Shown here: in pieces, positions 16,457 to 24,012 of the stretch
Layout: every line of letters begins with the position of its first letter
Position numbering within the stretch: position 1 is the stretch's first letter
From: Tropicibacter sp. R16_0
GTDB taxonomy: Bacteria; Pseudomonadota; Alphaproteobacteria; Rhodobacterales; Rhodobacteraceae
Reading direction: 5' to 3'
DNA length: 64,000 nt
Assembly: GCF_017743935.1 (NCBI RefSeq)
Contig: NZ_JAGHRE010000011.1
Coordinates: 124,001-188,000, forward strand
Program-made: the position numbers and the translations under genes
Notes under the pieces: model-generated
What the model was told of the DNA's origin: nothing
Databases searched by the model: none
What the model saw: the letters and a program-made list of their open reading frames with translations, nothing else

Positions 16457-17056
16457 ATGGGCAAGATGGAAGCAAAGCGTGAGGCCAAGCGGCGCGCCAT
16501 TCTGGCGGCGGCGCGAGATGAATTTCTGTCGGTCGGATTTGAAGCCGCCAACATGGACCGCATCGCCGCGGCGGCTCAGGTCACCAAGCAGACCGTCTAT
16601 CGCTATTTCCCGTCCAAGATCGACGTGTTCGAGGCCACGCTCCAACTGATCGGCCAATCCAGCGGGGCTGATTTCCTGCACCATCTCGAGGGGGAGGAGC
16701 CCTGGCGCGCCTTGGTTCAATTTGCCGAAGGGTTCATGCGCTGGCATTTGGAGGAAGAGCCGCTGCGCGTGTTCCGCCTGTTGGTTGCGGAATGTGCACG
16801 ATCACCCGAGGTTGTGAGTACGTTTTTCACTGCCGCGCCGGACCAGACAGACGCGGCCTTGGCAACCTTCTTTATCCAGCGGCTGGGTGTGGCAGAGCCA
16901 GAGGCACACATGAGCCTTTTGACCTCGATGCTTTTGGCACATCGCGATGATGCTTTGTTGGGGCGGGGGCGGCCGGACGATCCCGAGATTGCCCGGCACG
17001 CCGAGATGGCAGTTCGCATGGTATTGGCAGATTTGGGCTTCCTCGAAACCAGTTGA
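16457..17056 (+). CDS. TetR/AcrR-family regulator
   Basis: Regulator of 199 residues. The N-terminal helix-turn-helix is canonical: AKRRAILAAARDEFLSVGF, then MDRIAAAAQVTKQTVYRYFPSK. The C-terminal ligand domain resembles the AefR-like/TetR_C type. The ATG at 16457 is chosen because GGGGG lies 7-11 bases before it; an in-frame ATG at 16436 has a poorly placed site. Its stop is five bases from the convergent EamA exporter gene, a possible but unproven target. Confidence 0.88.
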   Translation: MGKMEAKREAKRRAILAAARDEFLSVGFEAANMDRIAAAAQVTKQTVYRYFPSKIDVFEATLQLIGQSSGADFLHHLEGEEPWRALVQFAEGFMRWHLEEEPLRVFRLLVAECARSPEVVSTFFTAAPDQTDAALATFFIQRLGVAEPEAHMSLLTSMLLAHRDDALLGRGRPDDPEIARHAEMAVRMVLADLGFLETS

Positions 17057-17061
17057 CGGTT

Positions 17062-17946
17062 CTAGCCGTCAGCTTTGGCCAGGTGCAACGTGTAAGCTGC
17101 GATGGTGATCAGGATGACGGCCCCACCTGCAAGGCTCGCAACCGCGGGCACTTCGGTAAAGAAGACATAGGCCCAGATCGGTGCCAGAACGGTTTCCAAC
17201 ATCAGGGTCATCGAAACCTCGGTCGCGGTTGCATACCGGGTGGCGACCATGGACAGCACGCGGCCAAAGGGGGCGGTGAGCAGACCCATGGCGCCCATGA
17301 TAAGCCAGGTTTCCATGCTGAACTGAGAGGGTTCGGTGACAAAGAACATGGTCCCGGCGAGCAGGAAGCCCCCAGTCCCGACAGCGCCCATGCGGCTGAC
17401 ATCCGGGAACTTGCGCAAGAGCGTCATCATCAGCGCCAGGCAGGACACCGCAAAGACCGCAAGCAGGTCGCCGAACCAAGTGCCGGACCCGGTGGAGCCC
17501 GAAACGACGATGGCAATGCCGACAATGACACCCGCGATAGCCAGCAGGGTCTGTTTCGAGGCGACCTCGCGCAGGAACAGCCAGCTGAAGATCGCGGCAA
17601 TGGCCGGTGTGGCACTGAGGATCAGGAAGGTGTTGGCGATCGAGGTGTTCTTGATGGCAAATACCAGCCCACTTGCGCTGCCCAACATCAACAGGCCCGC
17701 AATCAGAAGCGGCCAGCCGCTGTCGCGCAGAACCTGTATGACGCCGCGCTTGTCGCTGAGTTGAATGACCGTGGCCATGGAAATCGCGGTGAAGAGGCCA
17801 AACAGGAACGAAGTTTCGAGCTCATCGACGCCGGAAAACCGGATGAACACAGGATCAAGGCTCATCAGGGCGGCGCCAGTCAAGGCGATGCCAATGCCCT
17901 TGAGGCGGAGGGCGTGCGGGGGTCTGGAGTGAGAGGTGTCCGTCAT
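17062..17946 (-). CDS. EamA/DMT-family transporter
   Basis: Inner-membrane exporter of 294 residues with ten predicted transmembrane helices arranged as two EamA repeats. The first begins at about residue 16 (GIGIALTGAALMSLDPVFIRF) and the second near residue 160. FLILSATPAIAAIFSWLFLREV and MLETVLAPIWAYVFFTEVP are the paired helix-end signatures. Family members export amino acids, nucleosides or drugs; the substrate cannot be read here. Confidence 0.87.
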   Translation of the reverse strand: MTDTSHSRPPHALRLKGIGIALTGAALMSLDPVFIRFSGVDELETSFLFGLFTAISMATVIQLSDKRGVIQVLRDSGWPLLIAGLLMLGSASGLVFAIKNTSIANTFLILSATPAIAAIFSWLFLREVASKQTLLAIAGVIVGIAIVVSGSTGSGTWFGDLLAVFAVSCLALMMTLLRKFPDVSRMGAVGTGGFLLAGTMFFVTEPSQFSMETWLIMGAMGLLTAPFGRVLSMVATRYATATEVSMTLMLETVLAPIWAYVFFTEVPAVASLAGGAVILITIAAYTLHLAKADG

Positions 17947-18122
17947 CGGGTGTGTCTTTCAGTGATGCTCTGCGAGGTCATAATCATACTAATCGGTGTG
18001 ATTTCAGATCTGTCGGGGCGAGTCAAGAAAATCATACGATTGGGTATGATTTTGATGGATTGCCTTTTGCAGGCTGCGTGGTAGGCGGTTGGGACTGACC
18101 TTTGACACGGGAGCCAAGACCC

Positions 18123-18650
18123 ATGGACGCCTCATCCGCTTTTCAGGACACTCTTCCACTCAGCTCGGACGCGCTGCTCGAGCGACTGGACGATTGGGGG
18201 CTGGGCTATCGGCTGCACTCTCACGTTCCACTGCGCACGGTCGAAGATGCGATGGCGGTTGAGGATCAGTTCGCGGTGACCGGAGAGGCAGCGTTGCGGG
18301 TCAAGAACCTGTACCTGCGAGACCGCAAAAAGCGGAACTACCTGGTGACGCTTGAACAAAGCCGCGAGATTGATCTGAAAGCGCTGGGCGCGGAGCTGGG
18401 GGTGGGCAACCTGTCATTCGGATCGGCGGATCGGTTGTTGCAAAACCTTGGCATCCGTCCTGGCGCAGTAAGCCCGTTGGCGATGATCAACGGGGTCGAA
18501 AACGGGGTGACGTTTTTCATGGACGCAGCCGCGCAAGAGGCTGACGTCATCAACATGCACCCGCTGGTCAACGACCGCACGGTGGTCATGGCGCGAGCCG
18601 ATGTAATGGCGTTTTTCGACCGGATCGGGTGCGAGGTGAATTGGATTTGA
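18123..18650 (+). CDS. YbaK/ProX-type aminoacyl-tRNA deacylase
   Basis: Deacylase of 175 residues of the YbaK/PrdX fold, closest to the PrdX branch that clears mischarged tRNA (Ala-tRNAPro). The block HVPLRTVEDAMAV is followed by RVKNLYLRDRKKRNYLVTL with the catalytic-type Lys, SFGSADRLLQNLGIRPGAVSPLA and a C-terminal HPLVNDRTV. The ATG at 18123 is preferred over a TTG seven codons upstream. It is a stand-alone gene. Confidence 0.88.
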   Translation: MDASSAFQDTLPLSSDALLERLDDWGLGYRLHSHVPLRTVEDAMAVEDQFAVTGEAALRVKNLYLRDRKKRNYLVTLEQSREIDLKALGAELGVGNLSFGSADRLLQNLGIRPGAVSPLAMINGVENGVTFFMDAAAQEADVINMHPLVNDRTVVMARADVMAFFDRIGCEVNWI

Positions 18651-18991
18651 AGCGGGCAGGCGGAGCCTGATGGGCAATTGGACGCACTAGGTCGGTCGCC
18701 CCAGGCTGTGTGGTGTTGTTTCGACCTCGGTTTCGCTTCAGGCCCTTGGTCTGAGCTTTGGCGATGACCGCTGCATTCATCCGCGAGATGTTCCCAATAA
18801 ACGAGCGCAACATGTCCGTGATATGGATCGCAAAGGGTCGTGACACTGTCGGTATGGCGGCTAGGGTTGCATGGTTGGGGAATTGATCTCTACAGCCTGA
18901 ATTGAAACGGCTTCTTGAACACAATCGTCGCCCGCAATGCATATTGCAGGCGACCACATTGGTGTTTCATTGTGGGCATTCAGCCCGTGCT
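18651..18991. other. Gap between ybaK-like and azoR genes; hairpin, no gene
   Basis: No gene is supported. A near-perfect hairpin at 18927-18954 (GTCGCCCGCAAT and ATTGCAGGCGAC) lies past the azoR stop and may end that transcript, though no clear T-run follows. This is the only convergent gap over 100 bases in the window without a copy of the structured repeat. Confidence 0.45.
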
Positions 18992-19573
18992 TCACGCAGC
19001 CAGTTTTGCGACTGCGTCTTTAGCGGCTTGCAGGGCAGTTTCGGGGTCGGTGGACATGCCTTCGGCGGCGACGAATTCCACGTCGGACAGGCCGATGAAG
19101 CTCATGATCTGGCGGATGTACCCCGAGAGGTGATCAACTGGCGAGCCAAGCGGCACGCCGCCTGTGGCCACGGCCACAATGACCCGTTTGCCGTTCAGCA
19201 GGCCTTGGGGGCCTTCGGCGGTGTATTGGAACGTAAGGCCGGCGCGGGCGATCAGGTCGACCCAGACCTTGAAGCTGGCCGGGGCGCCAAAGTTGTACAT
19301 GGGCAGGCCGATGACAATGGTGTCGGCATCCTTGATCTCGGCCACCAGTTGATCCGACAGCGACAGAAGATCTTGCTGCTCGGCGCTGCGCGCGTCGGCG
19401 GGGGTGAAGTTTGCGTTGACCCATTCCTCAGTAATAAGGGGCAACGGGGTGGCCAGATCGCGGCGGATGATGCGGGCGGGCGAGATCTGTTTTACGATCT
19501 GGTCGGTCAGCTCGCGGGTGGTCGAGCCCTGGCGGCGGGCTGACGTGTCGATGTGCAGAACAGTGGAGGTCAT
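18992..19573 (-). CDS. azoR: FMN-dependent NADH-azoreductase
   Basis: Flavodoxin-fold quinone/azo reductase of 193 residues. TSTVLHIDTSARRQGSTTREL carries the FMN phosphate-binding start (split by its Ser/Arg residues). GLPMYNFGAPASFKVWVDLIARAG is the central FMN signature, and VAVATGGVPLG the second flavin contact. The ATG at 19573 follows AGGA. The enzyme reduces quinones and azo compounds by two electrons. It is divergent from a LysR regulator, which probably controls it. Confidence 0.92.
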   Translation of the reverse strand: MTSTVLHIDTSARRQGSTTRELTDQIVKQISPARIIRRDLATPLPLITEEWVNANFTPADARSAEQQDLLSLSDQLVAEIKDADTIVIGLPMYNFGAPASFKVWVDLIARAGLTFQYTAEGPQGLLNGKRVIVAVATGGVPLGSPVDHLSGYIRQIMSFIGLSDVEFVAAEGMSTDPETALQAAKDAVAKLAA

Positions 19574-19625
19574 GAGCGATTGTCCTTGAAGGCGGTTGCG
19601 GGAACTGTTCCATTGGACATAGCTG

Positions 19626-19643
19626 TTGCAAAATTGAACGCAA
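19626..19643. promoter_or_regulatory. Possible LysR operator between azoR and lysR
   Basis: TTGC and GCAA form a short inverted repeat with a 10-base A/T-rich spacer, in the middle of the 134-base divergent gap. It fits the loose shape of LysR-type binding sites but is weak evidence. Confidence 0.3.
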
Positions 19644-19707
19644 TTGCCATAGTCGAACAAGTTTTGTTTGTTTTTGCACATTGGCGAGCGGTGTCGGGAG
19701 AGGTGTC

Positions 19708-20586
19708 ATGGACAATTGGGATGAGGTGCGTACGGCGTTTCAGGTGGCGCGGATGGGCACCGTCAGTGGCGCGGCCGAAGTGTTGGGCGTCCACCATGCA
19801 ACTGTGATCCGTCACATCGACTCGATCGAGGCGCGGTTGGGGATCAAGCTGTTTCAGCGCCATGCGCGTGGCTATACGCCAACCGAGGCAGGGTCCGATT
19901 TGTTGCGGGTGGCGCAGGCGACCGAGGATCAATTCAATCAGTTGGTCGGGCGCCTCAAGGGGCAGGGTGACGATGTCTCGGGCGAATTGGTGGTGACGTC
20001 ACTGGCTGCGGTTGGACCACTCTTGGTGCCCGAACTGGCTGCGTTTCAGCAGATGCACCCCGGTCTGGTTGTACGGTATCTGACGGGTGATCGGGTGTTT
20101 CGTCTGGAATACGGCGAGGCGCATGTGGCCATTCGCGCTGGGGCGGCGCCGGATCAGCCGGACAATGTGGTACAGCCGTTTGTGTCGGACACCATGGGGC
20201 TCTATGCCAGCCCGTCTTATGTCGAGCGTCATGGGTTGCCATCAGGTGTCGATGATTTCGATGGTCATGTGTTTGTGGGGCATGACGATGAAAACAGCCG
20301 CGCGCCCTTTTATCGCTGGCTGCGCAATCACGTGTCCGAGGATCAGATCGCCTTTCGTTGTACCGACATCTTCTCGGGCCACGCTGCCATTCGGGCCGGA
20401 GCGGGTATCGGGTTCATGTCGCGGTGGGTCGCCTCGCAGCAGCCCGATCTGGTGCAAGTGACCGAACCGATGCCCGAGTGGTCGGGCAAACTGTGGCTCG
20501 TGACCCATGTGGATCTGCATCGCACCACCAAGGTGCAAGCGTTCCTGAAGTTTCTGAAAGAGCGATCCAAGTCGTGGGAAATCTGA
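19708..20586 (+). CDS. LysR-family regulator, divergent from azoR
   Basis: Regulator of 292 residues. The helix-turn-helix is near the N-terminus (MGTVSGAAEVLGVHHATVIRH, with IDSIEARLGIKLFQRHARGY). The substrate-binding domain follows from about residue 90. HHATV replaces the usual S-x-S-x-S recognition pattern, as in one LysR subgroup. The ATG at 19708 follows GGGAGAGG. The next gene, an exporter, overlaps its stop codon. Confidence 0.9.
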   Translation: MDNWDEVRTAFQVARMGTVSGAAEVLGVHHATVIRHIDSIEARLGIKLFQRHARGYTPTEAGSDLLRVAQATEDQFNQLVGRLKGQGDDVSGELVVTSLAAVGPLLVPELAAFQQMHPGLVVRYLTGDRVFRLEYGEAHVAIRAGAAPDQPDNVVQPFVSDTMGLYASPSYVERHGLPSGVDDFDGHVFVGHDDENSRAPFYRWLRNHVSEDQIAFRCTDIFSGHAAIRAGAGIGFMSRWVASQQPDLVQVTEPMPEWSGKLWLVTHVDLHRTTKVQAFLKFLKERSKSWEI

Positions 20587-21497
20587 CATTTGCGATGCGC
20601 GGGCACCTCGCGATGCTGTGTTTTTCGGCTTTGGTCGCGGGCAGCTTTTCGCTAGGCGGTCTGGTCGCAAATGAGATTGCACCGACAGCCCTGAACGCGG
20701 TGCGATTTGTCATCGCGGCGGTGGTAATCGGTGTGGCGGCCTTGGCCACAACCGGTCTGCCGCGCTCAGCGGCGCAAGCGCCCTGGCGGTACCTGGTGTT
20801 GGGTGGGCTCTTTGCCACCTATTTCGTGTTGATGTTCGAGGGGCTCAAGACCGCGCCGCCGGTGAGTGCGGCGGCGGTGTTTACGCTGACCCCTGTGATG
20901 GCAGCGGTGGCGGGTTGGGTACTGTTGCGGCAGGTGACCACGCCCTGGATGGCGCTGGCCTTGGCAGTCGGCGGGGCCGGGGCCCTGTGGGTTATCTTTC
21001 GCGCTGATCTGGCGGCCTTGCGCGCGTTCGAGATCGGGCAGGGAGAGATCATCTATTTCTGGGGCTGTGCTGCGCATGCGATCTATACCCCGATGGTGCG
21101 GAAGTTGAACCGGGGCGAGCCCGCGGTGGTTTTTACGTTTGGCATGCTGGTGGCGGGGGGCGTTCTGCTTTGGATTTATGGCTGGGCGGACATTCGCGCC
21201 ACCGATTGGGGCAACTTGCGGCCCATCGTCTGGGTCACGATCTTCTACGTTGCAATCTTCGCCAGTGCGGCGACCTTTGTGTTGTTGCAGTTTGCGACTC
21301 TGCATCTGCCTGCGGCCAAAGTCATGGCCTATACCTATCTGACACCCAGTTGGGTCATCGTGTGGGAGATTGTACTAGGCCACGGTGCGCCGTCAGGGCT
21401 GGTTTTGATTGGGGTGGCGTTGACTGTGGTGGCGCTGTGGATGTTGCTGGACGTTGGGCAGTCGCGGACGTCCGGGTCGATACAAAAAGGGGATTGA
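20574..21497 (+). CDS. EamA/DMT-family transporter
   Basis: Exporter of 307 residues with two EamA repeats and ten predicted helices. LCFSALVAGSFSLGGLVANEIAPTAL opens the first (helix 1, residues about 15-35), and VFTLTPVMAAVAGWVLLRQ closes it. The second ends VMAYTYLTPSWVIVWEIVLG. The GTG at 20574 overlaps the lysR stop by 13 bases; an ATG at 20595 is the alternative. Overlap with lysR and a 2-base gap to the following acetyltransferase indicate one transcript. Confidence 0.86.
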   Translation: MGNLTFAMRGHLAMLCFSALVAGSFSLGGLVANEIAPTALNAVRFVIAAVVIGVAALATTGLPRSAAQAPWRYLVLGGLFATYFVLMFEGLKTAPPVSAAAVFTLTPVMAAVAGWVLLRQVTTPWMALALAVGGAGALWVIFRADLAALRAFEIGQGEIIYFWGCAAHAIYTPMVRKLNRGEPAVVFTFGMLVAGGVLLWIYGWADIRATDWGNLRPIVWVTIFYVAIFASAATFVLLQFATLHLPAAKVMAYTYLTPSWVIVWEIVLGHGAPSGLVLIGVALTVVALWMLLDVGQSRTSGSIQKGD

Positions 21498-21499
21498 GG

Positions 21500-21955
21500 A
21501 TGGGTGACACGCCTTTGGTTCGGGTAGCGAGGCCAGAGGAGGCGTCCAAGGTTGCACAGTTGGTGGCGTCCCTTCTGTCCGAGCTGGATGGGCAGCCCGT
21601 GGACCCTTCTCTTATCGCAGCGAGTGCAGAGAGCGTGCTGGCTTTGCCGACGGTAACGGCTTTTTTGGCGTTTTTCAGAGAGGAGCCGATCGGCGTGCTG
21701 GTTCTCAACGAATGCGCGGCAATCTACGCGGGTGGCGCGTTTGGCGAAATCTCAGAGCTTTATGTCAATCCCGAGTGGCGCTCTTCTGGTGTGGCGAAGC
21801 AGTTGGTTCTGGCCGCGCAAACCTTTGCGAAAGAGCGTGGCTGGAAACGGCTGGAGGTCGGAGCGCCGCCGCAACCCGAATGGGCGCGGTCATTGGCGTT
21901 CTATCGTCGTGAAGGGTTCGAAGAGGTCGGCCCACGGTTGCGGTGCATTTTGTGA
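21500..21955 (+). CDS. GNAT-family N-acetyltransferase
   Basis: Acetyltransferase of 151 residues. The GNAT core includes ISELYVNPEWRSSGVAKQLV, with the acetyl-CoA loop R-S-S-G-V-A in place of the usual Q/R-x-x-G-x-G/A, then AFYRREGFEEVGPRL. The ATG at 21500 follows GGGGATTGAGG and lies two bases after the exporter stop. The substrate is unknown; the pairing with an exporter suggests a common small molecule. Confidence 0.85.
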   Translation: MGDTPLVRVARPEEASKVAQLVASLLSELDGQPVDPSLIAASAESVLALPTVTAFLAFFREEPIGVLVLNECAAIYAGGAFGEISELYVNPEWRSSGVAKQLVLAAQTFAKERGWKRLEVGAPPQPEWARSLAFYRREGFEEVGPRLRCIL

Positions 21956-21984
21956 TCCGGACTTGATCGGACCAAAGCTATCGT

Positions 21985-22190
21985 CCTGCGGTGCCGCGCC
22001 TCGCGCCAGCGAGGCGCCCGGCCCAACGCCGTGAGGGCCCCGCAGGGCATGAAACGGGGGCGGGAGAGCTATGAGTTTTATGGGTGCTTTTCGGCATAGG
22101 CGGGGGGCTCCCGCCCGTCGTCACTTTTTCTGATGAAAAACCTCCTCCCGTTGGGCCGAGCGCCGGGCTCTGCCCGGCGCGGTCGCTTTT
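21985..22190. repeat. Structured intergenic repeat, copy B (two modules)
   Basis: The left module has a 9-bp stem GCGCCTCGC and GCGAGGCGC (21996-22017) followed by CCCGGCCCAACG and a degenerate box ending GGGCGGGAG. The right module is in reverse orientation: CTCCCGCCCGTCGTC, small hairpin TTTTTC and GAAAAA, CCTCCCGTTGGGCC, and stem GCGCCGGGC-tct-GCCCGGCGC (22160-22180). It lies between a plus-strand acetyltransferase gene and a convergent ArsR gene. Confidence 0.78.
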
Positions 22191-22233
22191 GTGAAACGCC
22201 GTTGCATCAAATCTGGTCAGGGATATGAGCGCT

Positions 22234-22575
22234 TCAGGTCCGAGGCGTGTCTTGGTCTGACAGCTCTTCTTCGAGAAACCGTTCGAAGGCATCCAGGTTG
22301 ACCGGTTCGAATTGACCGAACCCCTGCATCCAGACACTGGCAGCGCGCATCGCATCCGGCTCTAGCTTGCACCATTTCACGCGCCCCCGCTTTTCTTGGG
22401 CAATCAGCCCGGCGCGGGTCAGGATGGTCAGGTGTTTTGAGATGGCGGCAAGCGACATTTCAAAAGGTTCGGCCACATCCGTCACGGCCATATCATCCTC
22501 GAGCAGCATCGACAGGATCGCGCGGCGGGTGGGATCGGCAAGGGCGGCAAAGACGGTGTCGAGTTGGTCGGTCAT
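22234..22575 (-). CDS. ArsR-family winged-helix regulator
   Basis: Regulator of 113 residues. The ArsR core is LDTVFAALADPTRRAILSML, MAVTDVAEPFEMSLAAISKHL and LTRAGLIAQEKRGRVKWCKL. The metal-binding CxCxxC of ArsR/SmtB sensors is absent, so it belongs to the metal-independent branch often paired with SRPBCC (AHSA1) proteins, though none is adjacent here. Confidence 0.88.
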   Translation of the reverse strand: MTDQLDTVFAALADPTRRAILSMLLEDDMAVTDVAEPFEMSLAAISKHLTILTRAGLIAQEKRGRVKWCKLEPDAMRAASVWMQGFGQFEPVNLDAFERFLEEELSDQDTPRT

Positions 22576-22614
22576 GCCTTGGTCATAGCCCGAGTTGCCC
22601 TGCCCGGAAAGGGC

Positions 22615-22824
22615 TCAGAGCATCGGATGACGGGTTGTCTGTGATGGCCATTGCAACTCGAGCAGCGCTTGCTGGGTCAATGTCAGCCCGGCATCGCGGG
22701 CGAACCTGTCGTCCCGAGGCAACGGGCCAGTGGCCGTGTTTGCCCTTGGGCGCAGCCATGTGAGGGCGTTGTGCCAAAAATGATCAGTTTGTTCAGTGGG
22801 CCGGATCAGGTCGATTGCGGTCAT
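22615..22824 (-). CDS. Small protein of unknown function
   Basis: Open frame of 69 residues with a plausible ribosome site (AGGTG) before the ATG at 22824. It is rich in Trp, Thr and Leu (WHNALTWLRPRANTATG, LTLTQQALLELQWP). I recognise no family. It is divergent from the LysR gene, across a gap that holds a perfect inverted repeat, so it may be the regulator's target. It could also be spurious. Confidence 0.45.
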   Translation of the reverse strand: MTAIDLIRPTEQTDHFWHNALTWLRPRANTATGPLPRDDRFARDAGLTLTQQALLELQWPSQTTRHPML

Positions 22825-22901
22825 GTCACACCTATGTTCTTTTCTTTGTTGATGATATGGGGGTGATATCGCATCCTCACAATTTCAATTGCTTGACATC
22901 T

Positions 22902-22922
22902 TATGTGCAAAAAATGCACATA
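22902..22922. promoter_or_regulatory. Perfect inverted repeat, probable LysR operator
   Basis: TATGTGCA and TGCACATA flank AAAAA, giving a perfect 8-5-8 palindrome just before the lysR start. A TTGACA at 22893-22898 overlaps it from the left. The palindrome contains an in-frame ATG (22914), which argues that translation starts at 22929 instead. Confidence 0.6.
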
Positions 22923-22928
22923 TCGGAT

Positions 22929-23828
22929 ATGTCCCGCCCTTTGCCCCCTTTGAACGCTCTGCGCGCCTTTGAAGCCGCCGGACGGCACGAGAACTTCAGT
23001 CGTGCGGCACAAGAGCTGAACGTCAGCCACTCGGCCATCAGCCGCCATGTGCGCGGGCTGGAGCATCGCCTTGGCGTTGCCCTGTTCAGGGACCTGCCGC
23101 GCGGGTTGGAGCTGACGGCCGAGGGACGCAACTACTTGTCACGGGTGACTGTGGCGCTTGATCTGATCTCGGACGCGACCGAGGATCTGGGCGAGGCGCC
23201 CGAAGGCCGGATCACGGTCAGCAGCGAGCCGCTCTTTGCGCTCAAGGTGCTGATGCCGCGGTTGAAACGTTTCTATGCGGCCTTTCCGGATGTCGAGGTG
23301 CACGTCGAGGCGACCAATGCACTGGCGGATGTGGATCGATATGAGGCGGACATTGCCTTGCGGTTCGCGTTTCGAGGCGTGTTGGATGCGCCGTCCGATC
23401 TGATCAGCGACACACCGCTGCATGTCTATGCCGCGCCGGATCTGCGACCCCAAGGGTGGCGAGACCCAAGCGAAGTGCTGCAATACCGTCGGTTCAAAGA
23501 TCGGGGGATGGACATCTGGGACCGTTGGGGCCAGTTGGCGGGTTTGGCGCCGGGTGAGGTGCCCGATCCGCGGAAACATCTGGAAACCGAACTGGCGTTC
23601 GAGGCGGCAGTGCAGGGGCTGGGTGTTTACCTGGGTGCTGGTGATTGTGTGGCCGAAGAGGTTGCAGCAGGGCGGTTGGTCCGCTGTTTTGATGTGGGCT
23701 TCCGCGACGGGGCAATGCGGTTGGTGCAAAGTACACGGGCGCGGCGACACAAAGCGGCGCGGGCGTTTCGGGAGTGGCTGCTGGAGGAGACAGCCGACCT
23801 TAGGGGGTGGACCTGTTCCGGCTGGTGA
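22929..23828 (+). CDS. LysR-family regulator (GcvA-like)
   Basis: Regulator of 299 residues of the GcvA-like branch. The helix-turn-helix runs from PPLNALRAFEAAGRHENFSRA through LNVSHSAISRHVRGLEHRLG, and the substrate domain starts at about residue 90 (GRITVSSEPLFALKVLMPRL). It is divergent from a small open frame. GcvA-like regulators control glycine cleavage, beta-lactamase or unrelated genes, so no target can be fixed. Confidence 0.9.
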   Translation: MSRPLPPLNALRAFEAAGRHENFSRAAQELNVSHSAISRHVRGLEHRLGVALFRDLPRGLELTAEGRNYLSRVTVALDLISDATEDLGEAPEGRITVSSEPLFALKVLMPRLKRFYAAFPDVEVHVEATNALADVDRYEADIALRFAFRGVLDAPSDLISDTPLHVYAAPDLRPQGWRDPSEVLQYRRFKDRGMDIWDRWGQLAGLAPGEVPDPRKHLETELAFEAAVQGLGVYLGAGDCVAEEVAAGRLVRCFDVGFRDGAMRLVQSTRARRHKAARAFREWLLEETADLRGWTCSGW

Positions 23829-24012
23829 TCCTTTCGGCATTCTTTGAAAAGTGGCGAAAAGACCAAGATTTTGGAAGTTAGACAACATCCGGTACACAAT
23901 TGGAGCACTCATCTGCGTTGCAGTCATAACGCGTCGCCGAGCCGCACAACCCAAAACTGTTTGTGAAACAAAACACGGAGCGTCTAACCTTCTCTCGAAA
24001 GGAAGCAAGGTG

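Noticed and set aside
18586-18957. Minus-strand frame in the ybaK/azoR gap as a transposase remnant
   Set aside because: The short Arg/Asn-rich stretch matches no transposase motif I can name and no terminal repeats flank it.
22234-22575. ArsR protein as an arsenic or metal sensor
   Set aside because: The CxCxxC or other metal-binding residues of metal-sensing members are missing, and no metal resistance gene is adjacent.
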